From Tetrastigma voinierianum (Eukaryota; Streptophyta; Magnoliopsida; Vitales; Vitaceae): a stretch of 64,000 nt of DNA. The stretch lies in assembly GCA_016808115.1 (NCBI GenBank), contig JAEQBH010000657.1, positions 1,922,001 through 1,986,000 of the forward strand, given 5' to 3'. Of the stretch, positions 45,939-56,763 are shown one piece after another. Each line of letters opens with the position of its first letter. Within the stretch, counting starts at the first letter, position 1. The position numbers were made by a program, and so were the translations under genes. The notes below the pieces were generated by a model that did not search any database, was not told the DNA's origin, and saw nothing but the letters and a program-made list of their open reading frames with translations.

Positions 45939-47560
45939 GGACTTTTTCTCCTAGGGTTGTTCCTTTTCTATTTTGTCGTGGTAGTGGATTACTTCTCGGT
46001 TCCTCTCTGTCATAGTGGTTGCCACTGATGCGCTAATTCTCTACCTTCTCCAATGTGGCGGCTTTGACATGTTCGTACCTTCGTCTCGGGTTCACCTTTG
46101 GGTTGCTAGGTAATGATCTATCTTTGCCCTTTTGGTCAAATGATGTGGCCATTTGGCTGTTGCCTTCGAGGTTTATGAGTTGGGCCCCTTGATTCACGTA
46201 ATAGGGTGGATTTGGATTGGTTTTGCTTAGGCCTGGCGAGCTGATTTTGAAATGTGGCGCCGTCTCATTCGTAAATGTCTTTATGGGAAGTCCTCATATG
46301 GTAAGGCTTCTTCGAATCCACTTTCTTCTCGGGTGGCGACTTGCTTTAGCGAAGTGGTGGCATCTTATTCTAGTTGTTCGTCCGATATAGTTACGATTGC
46401 TTTGATTGTCCCGGTTACCTCTCGACCTAGCCTTGATTATGATTAGGTTAAATTTTGTTAATATGTATTACCTCAGTACTATCACGGTTGTTGTTGATTC
46501 TCTTGATTCATATTGTGCCTCTTTGTCATGCCTTTGGTGACGATCCATAGTCTTGTGTTGTCCTCATGAACTTGCGTATCTCTTAGGGATTATTCATCGC
46601 ATTCACTATACCTTCTTTCATACATGTTTGCTTAGTTAAGCTAGCATTGACATGGTTTCTTGGAGTTCTTAGAACTTCTATGTCTGCTCCCACTAAGGAC
46701 TTCCTAGGTGCAAATCGATCTCGAGGCCACTTATTAGAATTAGTGGTTGTATCTTCCAATATCTCGTAAAACGATGCGTAGTCTTTTTCATCAAGGCGCC
46801 TCTGGCGAGGCATCGTGGTTAATCACTGGCCAGATAAACGCCGTAGTTATAGAGCGTGTGCCTACATCCACCTAGTTAACCTATGATGTGGGCATCTCCT
46901 CGAGTAGCTCATAGAAATCTCTCCGGGCGGCGAGTTCTCCTCAGATTGCACAGATGTGTTGATTTCTTGCACAGACTACGATCTTCTTGAATTGGGAAAA
47001 TTTTGGTCATAAATTTATGCACTAAAGTCATTCCACGAGGTAATGGAATCAGATGGTTGGCTAGTCGACCAATGGCAAGCTTAGTCGGTAAGTGACCGGT
47101 GGGAATAGGCCTTGTAATCCGAGGAAGCTGTACATTTACTCCATTATACTTGACTATGTAGCAGACTTCAATAAAACTTGTCAGATGTGCATTCGGATTT
47201 TCACTAGGCCACCCATGAAACTGTATATTGTGGTGCATTTGCAGAGTTACTCATTTCAGCTCAAAGTTGTTCGCTTGGATGGGTGGTCGTCATATAGCTG
47301 ACTGAACAATTGTAGGTGGCAAGGCGAACTCCTCGAGTAGCATATGCGGATTATCAGGCTGTACAAACGATCTGGTGGCCTGATCTCTATGATTCTGTCC
47401 ATTCTGATCCACCTGTGGTTCATTCCTTTCTTGGAACTGCCCTCTATCCTCTTGATTCTACATGATTTTAAATTGGGTTGCGTGTGCTTCTGCGTAGTGA
47501 TGAAATGTAGTTCACAGTTTGGGGATCGAATGAAAGTAATTCCCTCACGATCTTGTCTTT
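45939..47560 (-). pseudogene. gag: C1 gag remnant
   Basis: Minus strand, right to left. 47238-47120 reads HHNIQFHGWPSENPNAHLTS, then FIEVCYIVKYNGVNVQ, the Gag N-terminal matrix/capsid-like motif. A decayed CPHH-type segment lies near 46910-46870. 46813-46583 reads ASFYEILEDTTTNSNKWPRD, then RFAPRKSLVGADIEV (the AYEILEDM..NSYQWP region). Frameshifts separate these. 46580-45940 is weaker, without a clear zinc knuckle. Element C2 lacks the whole region. Confidence 0.72.
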
Positions 47561-47723
47561 GCATGCACACTAATTAACTCTGAAATCATGTATGAAGTTG
47601 AGACCAAGTCACAGCAGATAGAAATAAGATGAATACTAAAACAATAGCAAGTAGTGTCGGTAGTAATGTCAAAAATTGATTCAGTGATGCAACAGTGTAT
47701 GCCTGCGTATGGCTTATTGAATT
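47561..47723 (-). other. C1 leader next to 5' LTR
   Basis: About 160 bases between gag and the 5' LTR. On the minus strand AATTCAATAAGCCATACGCAGG follows the LTR end, where the primer-binding site should be. Only AATT and scattered bases fit the usual site. Confidence 0.4.
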
Positions 47724-49020
47724 TGAAAGTGAGTGTTTAAAATTTGGTAAAAATGCAAACCCATATGCGCAAGTATACGCGTCGAGTTCACGTAGTGTAG
47801 TGGCTAGTCAAGTGTTGTTCCCACGAAGAGAAGCGTGCTGAATATTGGCTTAGTGACCTAGACAATATTTGGATCCAGTCTTATAACGAATTATGACTAA
47901 ATTAATTGATTTAAGGAAAGTCTAATATAAAAATTTTGATTTAAGATAATGATGAGAGAACTGGGGTTTTGCCTTCGCCTACCACACCTGATGGATTTTA
48001 ACCTAGATAGCTTATTTATTTAATATTTCATATGATTTATGTTAGTGGGTTGATCAAGCCTACAAGATATTCTCTCTCGAGATAGCGCCCTGTCTCTCTG
48101 GTGGGGTGTATTGCATCTGCCGACCCCTCGACTCGAGATGCATAAATGTGCAATCCACAGTGCTACACTTGGAGCGAATATCTCCATTCCCCTAAGCCGA
48201 CCCAGTGTTGCTTTACCCATGTCACGGGTCATGCTATCTCGATATTGGAACTCTAGCATTAGCATGCCACAATTGGCAAATAATAACATGTGATTAAATT
48301 CGGGAGTAAAGCTGACCATACAAAATTCGCTTGATATTAAATAAACCCACGATTAAAGTATTAATCCATATGTGGTGTGGTTAGAGTTGTTAATACTAGA
48401 GAAAAGTTAGTTTCATCTTAGTGATTTTCATTCTGAGACTAGAGATTTTCGGCCTTCGAACGAACTAGGAAAAGAACTACAGAAAAAGCCATCTTTGTGA
48501 TCTCTCAGAATCCATCTCCACCAGTCTCTCTCTATCCGTCTCCCCTTATATTCAGTCTGCCTCCGAATCCCCCCTCTTGCCTCAAAATTGCTTCCCTTTT
48601 ATATCTCGAGATCCGGGCCCATCAATGGCCCACTAGAAAATCAAAGTTTTTAACGCTTTTGTTTGAAAAAGAGGACTTTGCTACGCCGCGACGAAAGAAT
48701 TTGCCGCCGTGGCGTGCCCGAGGCCAGTGGATCTGTGATCCGGTTGTAAAATGTAGGGCCTCACGAACATTTGCGGCGCTACGCCCTGGCGTGGAGTGCC
48801 TGTGAGTTGTGTACCCGAGGCTCCACTGTACTTCTCATTGCTTTCTCTACTTTGGTTCTTTTTTTCTATTGTTGCTTCACCTTTTTATTCCATATCTTGT
48901 CTGTAAAAACGTTCAGTGCCAGGGTTAGTGCATTATTAGTGCATTTGAATGTGAATCATGCAGTTGAGCAATAAAAACACAGAAATTTTACTGAAATGCA
49001 TGCATAATTCACTCTGATCA
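47724..49020 (-). repeat. C1 5' LTR (beta family)
   Basis: On the plus strand it runs from TGAAAGTGAGTGTTTAAA to CACTCTGATCA. Its minus-strand start TGATCAGAGTGAATTATGCAT matches C2's TGATCGGAGTGAATGTGCAT. It is a direct repeat of 26906-28160 and an inverted repeat of both C2 LTRs. A GC island at 48680-48800 has ACGCCGCG, GCCGCCGTGGCGTG (48703-48716) and ACGCCCTGGCGT (48781-48792). Confidence 0.82.
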
Positions 49021-50460
49021 CTTGCTCATTCATATGTTGGTCCATTCCGGCTATTGTTCGAACATCCTCTGGGAGTGGGCTATTATCTACATGGTCTGTG
49101 GTTCGAACATCCTGAGGAACGTTGAGTAAATGACCTTCTCCTAGATTAACTTCCCCAAAGGAAGAACTGGTGGGAGAGTCTTCTGGTCTAGGGGTAACTA
49201 GATTAAGGGAGGTAATCAAGGTAATCATCAACTTTCACAGTGATTAACTCCATGACTATCATGGTTCTCTTGTTATAGACCCGATATGTGTGGCTACTTA
49301 AGGAGTAACTCCTTCATCACTCTTAGTATCAAACTTTCCTCTTTGTTCCCTATCATTCAAAATATAGCAAGGACTACCAAATTCATGAAAGTGTTTTAGA
49401 TTTAGTTTCTTACCTTTCCAAATCTCATAAGGAGTCATGTGAGTTCCAAGTCATAGGTGTCCCATTTAGGATATAGCATGCGGTATTTATCGCCTCTACC
49501 TAGAAGTTAATTAGAACATTCTTGGCTTTCAGCATGACACAAGCCATCTCTTGGAGGGTTTTGTTCTTCCATTCTACTACCCCCATTTTGTTATGGGGTT
49601 TAAGGTGCTAAAAATGCATGTTCTATACCATTCTTACTATAAAAATTTATGAACAAGGAATTCTCAAACTCCTTCCCAAGATCACTCCTTACTCTAGTGA
49701 TCTTTAAGAGTCTGTAGTTGTGTTCCTTGGTAATTTTAGCCATAGTTCTTGAAACACATCAAAAGCTTCTGATTTGTCTCTAAGAAAGTTTGCCATGAGA
49801 ATCTGGAAAAGTCTTCTACACACACATAGATGTACCTTTTTCCAATAATGTTTTCTATCTGCATAGGTCACATCAGATCCATGTAGAGAAGCTTTAGCAC
49901 TCTAGTAATAGAGACCAGTTGGGACATTATATGAGACGATATGGTTTGTTTCCCTAGTTGATATAGTCCGCACATCCTTTCAAGTTCAACCTTCAAATCA
50001 AGGACTCCATGGATTGCCTCTACATTGATGGTGTCTTTGAGGCTATTGTGGCTAATGTGTCCCAATCTTCGGTGCTAAAGACTATGATCGTTCTATACCA
50101 TGTTCAGACAGGTATTGGGATTGGCCAACAGGTAAAAATTATCTAAGAACCTGTTCCCTTCCATGATGTGACATTGATTTTAATCAAAGACAATGCACCT
50201 ATCTTTTGTAAATTTTACAAAAAAGATCTTGGTCACATAATTGGCCAGTGTTGATCAGGTTGGCTTTAAGTCCTTCAACAAGTAGAACATCTCTCAATTT
50301 TGGCATTTTTGGAACATTCAGAGAACCTAATCCCATAACACTTCCTTTGGCATTGTCTCCAAAGTTTACATGGTCCAAACTGGATGGTTGAAGATTAGTC
50401 AAGAGGCACTTGTTTCTGGTCATGTGGTAAGAACTCCCACTATCAAAATACTACATTTGC
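49021..50460 (-). pseudogene. pol: Ty1/copia protease/integrase remnant
   Basis: Minus strand, continuing the copia pol at 25195-26905. 50440-50199 reads FDSGSSYHMTRNKCLLTNL, then VNFGDNAKGSVMGLGSL and RDVLLVEGLKANLIN (the post-protease segment). 50065-49868 reads MGHISHNSLKDTINVEAIHG, ERMCGLYQLGKQT and LKLLYMDLM, the GAG-pre-integrase zinc region. The second Cys of CGPC is replaced (CGLY). 49800-49330 holds integrase core remnants (SRFSW, NGVVEWKNKTLQEMACVML-like, TPYEIWKGKK, FGSPCYIL). It ends at 49021 where C1 inserted. Confidence 0.78.
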
Positions 50461-51057
50461 TAAAAAAAAATTTAAGGTGAATACTAATTCGTCGCCCATA
50501 GGGTATTAATCAACAAAATTTATAACCTAATACCTCATACTAGAGTAGCATAGCTACTATAGTATAGAGGTTCTAAGATCGTCCACAGAGATGGGTTTTC
50601 TTCGTGGAAATGACTGGCAGTAAAGCTTATATTGATGATTTCATTTGGGATATTTAGGTGGTGATAAAAATAGTGGATTTTAGAGAGAAAATAAAAATAA
50701 AAATAAAAATAAAGCATAAAGTAAAATTAGGATAAAATGTAAAAAGAAGAAATTCCTTGGAGTTCCATGTCACTAGATTTTAGGTTCCTTAGGCAAATTA
50801 GGGGTTTTCTTGGGTCTTTTCCTCGTATTGGGGAGGATAGCGATAACGATTTTGAACCGTACCAAAGACTAGTAAATAAAGTCTGACAATGGGCCAAAAA
50901 CTTGATAAGACCAATTTTCTATACACAAATTTTCAAAACACCATCATTAAAGGGTTATTATCTAATCCCACTGTGTGGCCTTAAACGATACGATTTGTAG
51001 ACACGACTACGAAGACTAACCAAGACCCGACAACGGTGCGAAAACGTCTGAGCCAAA

Positions 51058-51092
<35 letters not shown>

Positions 51093-51228
51093 AATTTATG
51101 ACACTATCACCAAAGGAGTAACTAGAATCCCAGGTAATAGCACCAAAAACTTGTTTAAGACCAAAATATGCATTGAATTCTCTTAAGAAGAAGAATTTTG
51201 TCCCTAAACTCAATTAAAAAGTTACTTT
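50461..51228 (-). repeat. LTR-like fragment inserted upstream of copia protease
   Basis: The copia reading stops at 50460. The following AT-rich DNA has the look of a minus-oriented LTR 3' part: TGAATACTAATTCGTCGCCC start, GATCGTCCACAGAGATGGG at 50577-50595, an AAATAAAAATAA run near 50690-50712, and CCTTGGAGTTCCATGTCAC. It loosely resembles 10000-10330. Ends are not resolved. 51061-51088 is a (TA)14 microsatellite. Confidence 0.4.
51061..51088. repeat. (TA)14 microsatellite
   Basis: A pure TA dinucleotide run. Confidence 0.97.
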
Positions 51229-51706
51229 GGTCTTAAAAACTACAAGTGCATAGGTCGTACAAGTAATAAAGTGGACCTATAAGTCTAGATATCGTTCCCA
51301 CAGAGATTGAAAGGAATTTAAACTTCAACTACTCCAACTACTCAAGTTCTACACTATTTGAACGTCTAGTTTAGATGAAAATTTAGTAACCTAATAAAAA
51401 ATTTAAAAAAAAAAACTAGAATCCTACATTTAATATAAAAGAAAAAAAATTAAATCTAAATATTACCTTTGGATTGTTTAGATCATTCTTGGAAGTAAAC
51501 AAAATTCAATCTTTATTGAAATTATCAATTCCTGCATCCTAATCATTTAATTTTTCCATGAGTTAGAATCTGAATTTGTCAAGAGGCAAGATAGTATAGT
51601 TTGGATTCCTCCTCTAACCATACTTTTTATTGAGTAGAGGTTCATGTTCATTCCTGAAACATGATTCTAGTTAATTACTTGTAAATAGAATTTCTATGTA
51701 AGATCT
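51229..51706 (-). repeat. Element D 3' LTR, left part (epsilon family)
   Basis: Minus-oriented LTR end with GATATCGTTCCCACAGAGATTG near 51287-51308, which is typical of the U5-side sequence of Athila/Tat LTRs, then AT-rich DNA to the GATCT target site at 51702. The exact left end is unresolved. It continues at 54308. Confidence 0.5.
51702..51706. repeat. Target-site duplication GATCT (left)
   Basis: GATCT immediately before TGTAAAACCCG. The same 5-mer is at 54303-54307. Confidence 0.85.
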
Positions 51707-51928
51707 TGTAAAACCCGTGAAAATTTTAAATTTGAATTTTCGGATAAAAGGGGCAAGCGTAGTTTCTGAGGAATAGTCCGAAGAAAAGTTGGGATTTTTC
51801 TAGATCTCGGATGGCGAAATGGATTGCACCGTTGGAATCGTCTCACGAAATCTAGCTATCCAGTCGAATTTCGTTGAATTTCGAGATAGTCGAAATTTCA
51901 TGTATTTCGAGGCAACGGGTGTCGGGCG

Positions 51929-52120
51929 ACACATGGCAAGCCATGTGGATGACATGGCATGTGGGTGACACATAGCGAAGCCATGTAGTGACGCAGCAGC
52001 CATGTGTCCTGGCATGAGCATGCATGTGTGACACATGGCAAGCCATGTGTGCGACACATGGCAAGCCATGTGTGCGACACATGGCAAGCCATGTGTGTGA
52101 CACATGGCAACATGCATTTC
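51929..52120 (+). repeat. Promoter-proximal palindrome array, 23-bp period
   Basis: ACACATGGCAAGCCATGTGT repeats at 51929, 52031, 52054, 52077 and (truncated) 52100, with degenerate CATGG/CCATGT copies between 51950 and 52030. Each unit is an inverted repeat with 9-base arms. The array ends just before the TATA box. Confidence 0.92.
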
Positions 52121-52125
52121 AAGCC

Positions 52126-52132
52126 TATATAA
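52126..52132 (+). promoter_or_regulatory. Delta LTR TATA box
   Basis: TATATAA in GCCTATATAAGGGGC, directly downstream of the palindrome array. This is a likely start for rightward transcription. Confidence 0.6.
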
Positions 52133-52187
52133 GGGGCTTCACATGGGCTGTTCTTACAAGCAAGGGGGCAGCAAGCTTTAGTCCGTG

Positions 52188-52312
52188 GGAGTAGCAAGGA
52201 GAAGGAGGGGGAAGGGAAAAAGAGAAAGGGAGGAAAGGAAAGGAGAAAGGAAAGAAGAAAAGATAAGAAGAAAGGGGAGGAAGAGAGGGAAAAGAAAGAG
52301 GAAAAGGAAGGA
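52188..52312 (+). repeat. Purine tract in delta LTR
   Basis: About 120 bases of GGAGAAGG/GAAAGGAGG type, nearly pure purine. The counterpart is the pyrimidine tract 15250-15362 on the other strand. Confidence 0.85.
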
Positions 52313-54302
52313 GTGTTGTGCGGTGGCGGACCAGGGCTGTGAGGAGCAGCTAGAGAGGTAAGGTTTCCTTACACTGCAGTTATTTTACGCCTAGGGGCCG
52401 TGTAATGGCCTACGGGTTTCGTTCGGTTTTCCGGGCGAATTTGTATGTTGTGTGGTTTGTTTGTAATTGTGTGAAGGTCAAAGACCGGTTTCATAGAATT
52501 TTGGGACTGTCCGAAACAGAACATTGTGTTTCGGGACAGCAAAATCCTGAACATAATGGCAAACGGGGGTGTGCCCAAATTTCCGCACACCCTTGTGAAT
52601 CGGCCTTGTCAACTTTGGACGGCCATAACTTTCTCGTCCGAACTCCGATTCATGCGTTCTTGGACTCTACGGAAAGCTCGTCGAGTCTAGAATTTAATAA
52701 GATAAAGTGATTAGCCAAAATGTAGGCTAAATATTTGAAATTTGGGTCACCGGACGAGTTGAGGAATAGTCCGTGCGGTTTTAGGAACCACATTTTTCGA
52801 ACCCAGGTTTATGGCAAAATACTTGGGAGGCGCATATGGCCTGAGCAGGGAATTGAGTGTTGGATTTTTTGTGTGGTATTTACAAAGCTTGACTTGCTTT
52901 CTGGACTAAGTACCAGTTATTTCTTAGACGAGCATGTGGGATTTATGGTAGGGAATGGCTAATGTGTTATTGCCATAAATTCAATGACATCTTGAATATG
53001 TGAAATTATGTGACATATGTGTGATGAAGATGGAAATAATTATGCATTAAGAATTTTGTATGATTGACACACTTATGTCTCGGCTTGGGAATATGAATTA
53101 GCATTACTTCCTAAGTAATGGTTGGAATTATCTTAATACATGCTTGAATAATGTGTTGACATGGATAGGCTTGAATGATAGAAAAAGATGTAGTGCATGC
53201 TTATGTGATGTCTTGATTTGAATGTATGTCTGGAATATTAACATATTTGCATGTATCTTCGATGTTAAAGCGGAATATGGAATGTTATGTGCATTAGACA
53301 TGAGTGTTCATAGCACACACATAGTGTATGGTGTAGAATGTCCATGTGGAGGTCTTCATACATTGGTCATGGCTTTGAATGCAGTAGCACAAATTGCATT
53401 GCATTGGTGTGCGGTAACACCACATTAAATGAGTGTGTGTACATGGTACTGGTTTGGCACTGCGTTTGGTGCAGAATCGTGTGGGCTTGGAAATGGGACG
53501 AAGTCCAATTGAGTTCCACAGTGTTAAACGAAAATGGAAAATGAAATGTGTCGGGCATAGCAAGTAGGGGATAGATGCCCCCCTCAGGTGAAAAGCCTGA
53601 AAACCTAGTTAGGCGAGCATATCCGCGGTGAAATAGCCCGAAATGTCGGAGGTGTAAGGGCAGCGGTGAGACCTCAAAAAGTTACATTGCCCAAAAGACA
53701 AACGATTAAATAAATATCCATAGACTACGGTCGCGAGATGGGGTCGGGACTTCTTCGGTATTGATTTCCATTGGCACTTGCATTGGGTGGTGGGTGAGGA
53801 GGGTTGACCCGGTACTTGGGGCATGTAAGTGTCGTCTCATACATGCATATATAGATTTTTTTCCATGATGGACAACATGTATGCGGATTGGTTGTTGGTT
53901 TGACGTAAATAGTGTTTGCATGTGCACTTGGGTGGGGAATAGCCCTTGTAAGATTTATCTCTACTGGGCGTTAGCTCACCAGTTGTGGGACGCTTTCGGG
54001 TACGGGACGGTACGGGCGAGACAGCGCTCCTTAGGCCGAGATTATGAACGAGGCGGGTTTGTGGGCTTGATTCTTATTTTGTGTATATATTAGAGCGAAG
54101 CTAGTTTTAATATATGTTTTTGTATTAGGATCGTGTAACTCTTGGATGCACATAGAAATGCTTATGGTCTTATAGCAAGTATGGGCAGTATGGATGATGG
54201 GCCCTACTTGGTCATTTTGCTCATGTATGGGTCTCATGATATGAGACACGGATTTTCATAGGTTGGCCGGTGGTCCAGCGGGACCCGGGTTTGGGCGTCA
54301 CG

Positions 54303-54307
54303 GATCT
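54303..54307. repeat. Target-site duplication GATCT (right)
   Basis: GATCT immediately after TTTGGGCGTCACG, identical to 51702-51706. Confidence 0.85.
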
Positions 54308-56747
54308 GGGTATTTTTCTTTTCGATACTTCATACCCGTTTCTTGTATTGCAGTTTCTTGCTTCTCGAGACGGGGCAAACTATGATATCTCTACAACGAA
54401 TGATGTCTCATCCTTAAGATCTGAAAAAGGTTCTCTCTTTGTGATTAGATCTGTCTTGGCACATGGGATCAAGATCATTATTCGAACCCGAGGAGATATC
54501 TCAATTGATTAAATTGATATATCACTCCTTTATTCTCAAACCATGAGAAAATTGAGGATTTATCTAAGTAACCTTCCAGGCTCATTGGTTCATAATATTA
54601 GTCTAAAACATACCCCCGAATCAATTACAGCTCTCATGAATCTCCATCTCTGTGTCATTTCGAGGGCCTCTCGGAAATTAGAGCTAAACAATAGTCCTTT
54701 AATGGGTATAAGCTATTAAAATTGGGAACAATTAATATCAAGAACAACACCATTCATATAAACTCAAAATTCAACTCATGAAATTTTCTTCTCATTTTGT
54801 AGAAAACACCATAACTAACATCAGATCTTTCCCAGTGGAAGTTGTGTTCTCAAAAACTGGATTACAACATACATTGAAATACTTATCAGGAAAATTCCAC
54901 TGTAAGTTCAATCAACTAAAGAAATGATTTCCAGCGTTTATCTGGAGTTCATTGTATTCAAGCAATAATTGTAAATGAGTTTCAACATTAAATTTCAACT
55001 TGAAACTTCTAGTAATTCTTTGTTTCGAATCATTAAAGAATAAAAATATCATGCTAACAACTAATCTGAAGAAATGAAAAATAAGAAAATAAAAATAAAA
55101 TAAAAAGATAATACGAGAGTCCTCGGCTCCCCGGGTACTTTCTGATTACGTGATTATGCGGCTGCCTCGCTTTCCCATGATCTTTTTCTATTTATAGAGC
55201 CTAAAAGTTTGGGCCACACAGCTTGATACTTCTTATATGAATCCCTAAATTTTAGGCTCAGGTTATCTTTTCAGTCGCGACCTGAAAGTTGTATTGCAAC
55301 ATAGTTTTGTGTTCTTTGTTGAAGGTTTCTATTACAGCAAGCAATCGTCTATCGCGACCTAGAAGATCTTGTGCTCATTCTTGCTTGAGTTGCGATAGCA
55401 TATTCATATTGTGACATTCTTCTTTCCTTCAGTATGATAACTCTGTCGCAACAAAGTTTCCTTTGTCGTGACAATATTCTGTTCATTCCTCAAACATGTA
55501 TGTCGCAAAGTCGATACCCATGTAGCAACATAATTTTAGTCACGACTTCTGAGTTGGTCATTACATGAGCCAAAGTTTTCATCGCGGCCGGTGATCTTGA
55601 ATGCCCCGAATTGGTGTCGTGATGACTTTTGTTATCGTATTGCATTTAATTGGTTCTTATTTGTAACCCTATCTTATATTATTGTCATCTCGATCATGAC
55701 TAAAAGTCTATCATGATAGAGAGTTACATCGCCCACTTAGCTGTTTCCTTGTTCTGACTTCATTTTTATGTTGCGACCTAGACTTTTGTGTTGGGGATGT
55801 TTTGCATGTCACAACCCCAGTATGTTATGTCGTGATGACACTTTTCTGCATGCAGCATATTTTTCTATCGTGACCATGCAGCATATTCTTCTATTGCGAC
55901 CTAGTTTTCTGGTCGCGACATGGCTTTCACGCATGACTGAATTTGTTGTGCGAACCATTTCCTTGTCGCGTGAAGACTTACGTGTTCGGTGCCTTGTGCT
56001 TTCGCGACCCAGTTTGTTATATCGCGACATGACTTCTTTGCATTTGTTTTGAAACCTCTATCACGACTTAGAAGTTGTGCCGCGACCTCGTTTCTCTCTA
56101 TTCCTCTTATTCCTGTGTTGCGACCTGAAGATCTCTTTCGCGGCATCAAAACACCTTTTAATCTTTAAGTATGTCGCAACATTGAGTCTCCTTGTTACCT
56201 TGGGAGCCAGTTCATTCATAGAGGCAACCTTTATTCTGACCTAGTTTTCTTGTGTGACCGAACTTCTTCGGCATCTTTTCCATCTCAACAAGCTTATGTT
56301 GCGAGAAGTTAATGTCGGCAGGAAGGTGTTTGTCACTACGAGATACGCGCTGGTTGACACATTATGTCATAATACAAACTATCTTGTTCCCAGCTAACTT
56401 GCATATGTTTTTCCCATTCCCTATCATGACCTGTTGTCTTTTGTCGCGACCTAGCTCAATTGTCAACAATCAAATTATGGTGTTGTGACACAGGAAATGT
56501 TGTTGCGACATGGTTTCTTTGGTAATTACTTGGAAGTTTGTCACGACCCAGAAATTTCAATCACGACATAGACTGCTACAATTGCTGTTTTTCTCTTCTT
56601 TCTTGCTGGATTTTTCTCCTTTTTGAATTAAAGCCTGCAAAACACAAGTTTGGTAAATATTCCATAATTTAGCATTAAAACAGCTCTAAAAATACTAAAA
56701 ACAAGCAAGAAAAATGGATTAAAAATAGATGAGTTTAAGACTCATCA
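54308..56747 (-). repeat. Element D 3' LTR, right part (epsilon family)
   Basis: Continues 51706 after removal of the solo LTR. On the minus strand the LTR starts TGATGAGTCTTAAACTCATC, at 56747, directly after a polypurine tract. It contains the GTCGCGAC array and an AT-rich U3/R region (54540-55110). The total LTR length is about 2.9 kb without the insertion. Confidence 0.65.
55274..56567. repeat. Array of decayed GTCGCGAC palindromes (LTR array)
   Basis: More than 25 recognisable copies of the 8-base palindrome GTCGCGAC or one- to two-base variants (GTCGTGAC, GTCACGAC, GTTGCGAC, GTCGCAAC, ATCGCGAC), spaced irregularly by about 15-60 bases. Intact examples are at 55274 and 55911. Most variants differ by C-to-T or G-to-A changes at the two CpGs. 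Confidence 0.85.
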
Positions 56748-56763
56748 AATTCCCCCAAACTTA
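56748..56763 (-). promoter_or_regulatory. Element D polypurine tract
   Basis: On the minus strand TTTAAGTTTGGGGGAATT abuts the LTR start TGATGAGTC. AAGTTTGGGGGA is the usual Athila-type tract. This fixes the LTR boundary and the element's orientation. Confidence 0.75.

Larger units (their letters stand above)
26906..49020 (-). mobile_element. Element C1: Athila-like Ty3/gypsy element, minus strand, split by C2
   Basis: The outer element of the central nest. Its 5' LTR is 47724-49020 and its 3' LTR 26906-28160. Reading right to left it has gag, pol N-terminus, protease, RT, RNase H, integrase and an env-like second ORF. Element C2 (32617-43904) interrupts it in the RT/RNase H region: the right part ends with GTPFDFDEQC and the left part resumes with AFSIL-like sequence. 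C1 sits inside the copia pol. The flanking 5-mers, AATTT on the left and CTTGC on the right, do not match, so the target duplication is lost or the ends were rearranged. Without C2 it is about 10.8 kb. Confidence 0.8.
51707..54302 (+). repeat. Solo LTR, delta family, 2.6 kb
   Basis: It starts TGTAAAACCCGTGAAAATTT and ends TTTGGGCGTCACG, where the expected terminal A is a G. It is flanked by GATCT on both sides. It carries a 23-bp palindrome array (51929-52120), a TATA box (52126), a purine tract (52190-52310) and no coding domain. It is homologous in reverse to 14522-15499 plus 23714-23937. The plus-strand TATA and the family comparison set the orientation. Confidence 0.85.

Noticed and set aside
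51061..51088. (TA)14 as an origin or regulatory element
   Set aside because: An ordinary dinucleotide microsatellite in AT-rich repeat DNA, with nothing to support a function.
52405..52962. Plus-strand frames of 101 and 75 codons in the delta LTR
   Set aside because: No domain, and they lie in the transcribed leader part of a solo LTR with a clean target duplication on both sides.
55768..56149. Frames on both strands rich in Arg/Ser/Asp across the GTCGCGAC array
   Set aside because: The coding appearance comes from the repeated palindrome, which reads similarly on both strands.
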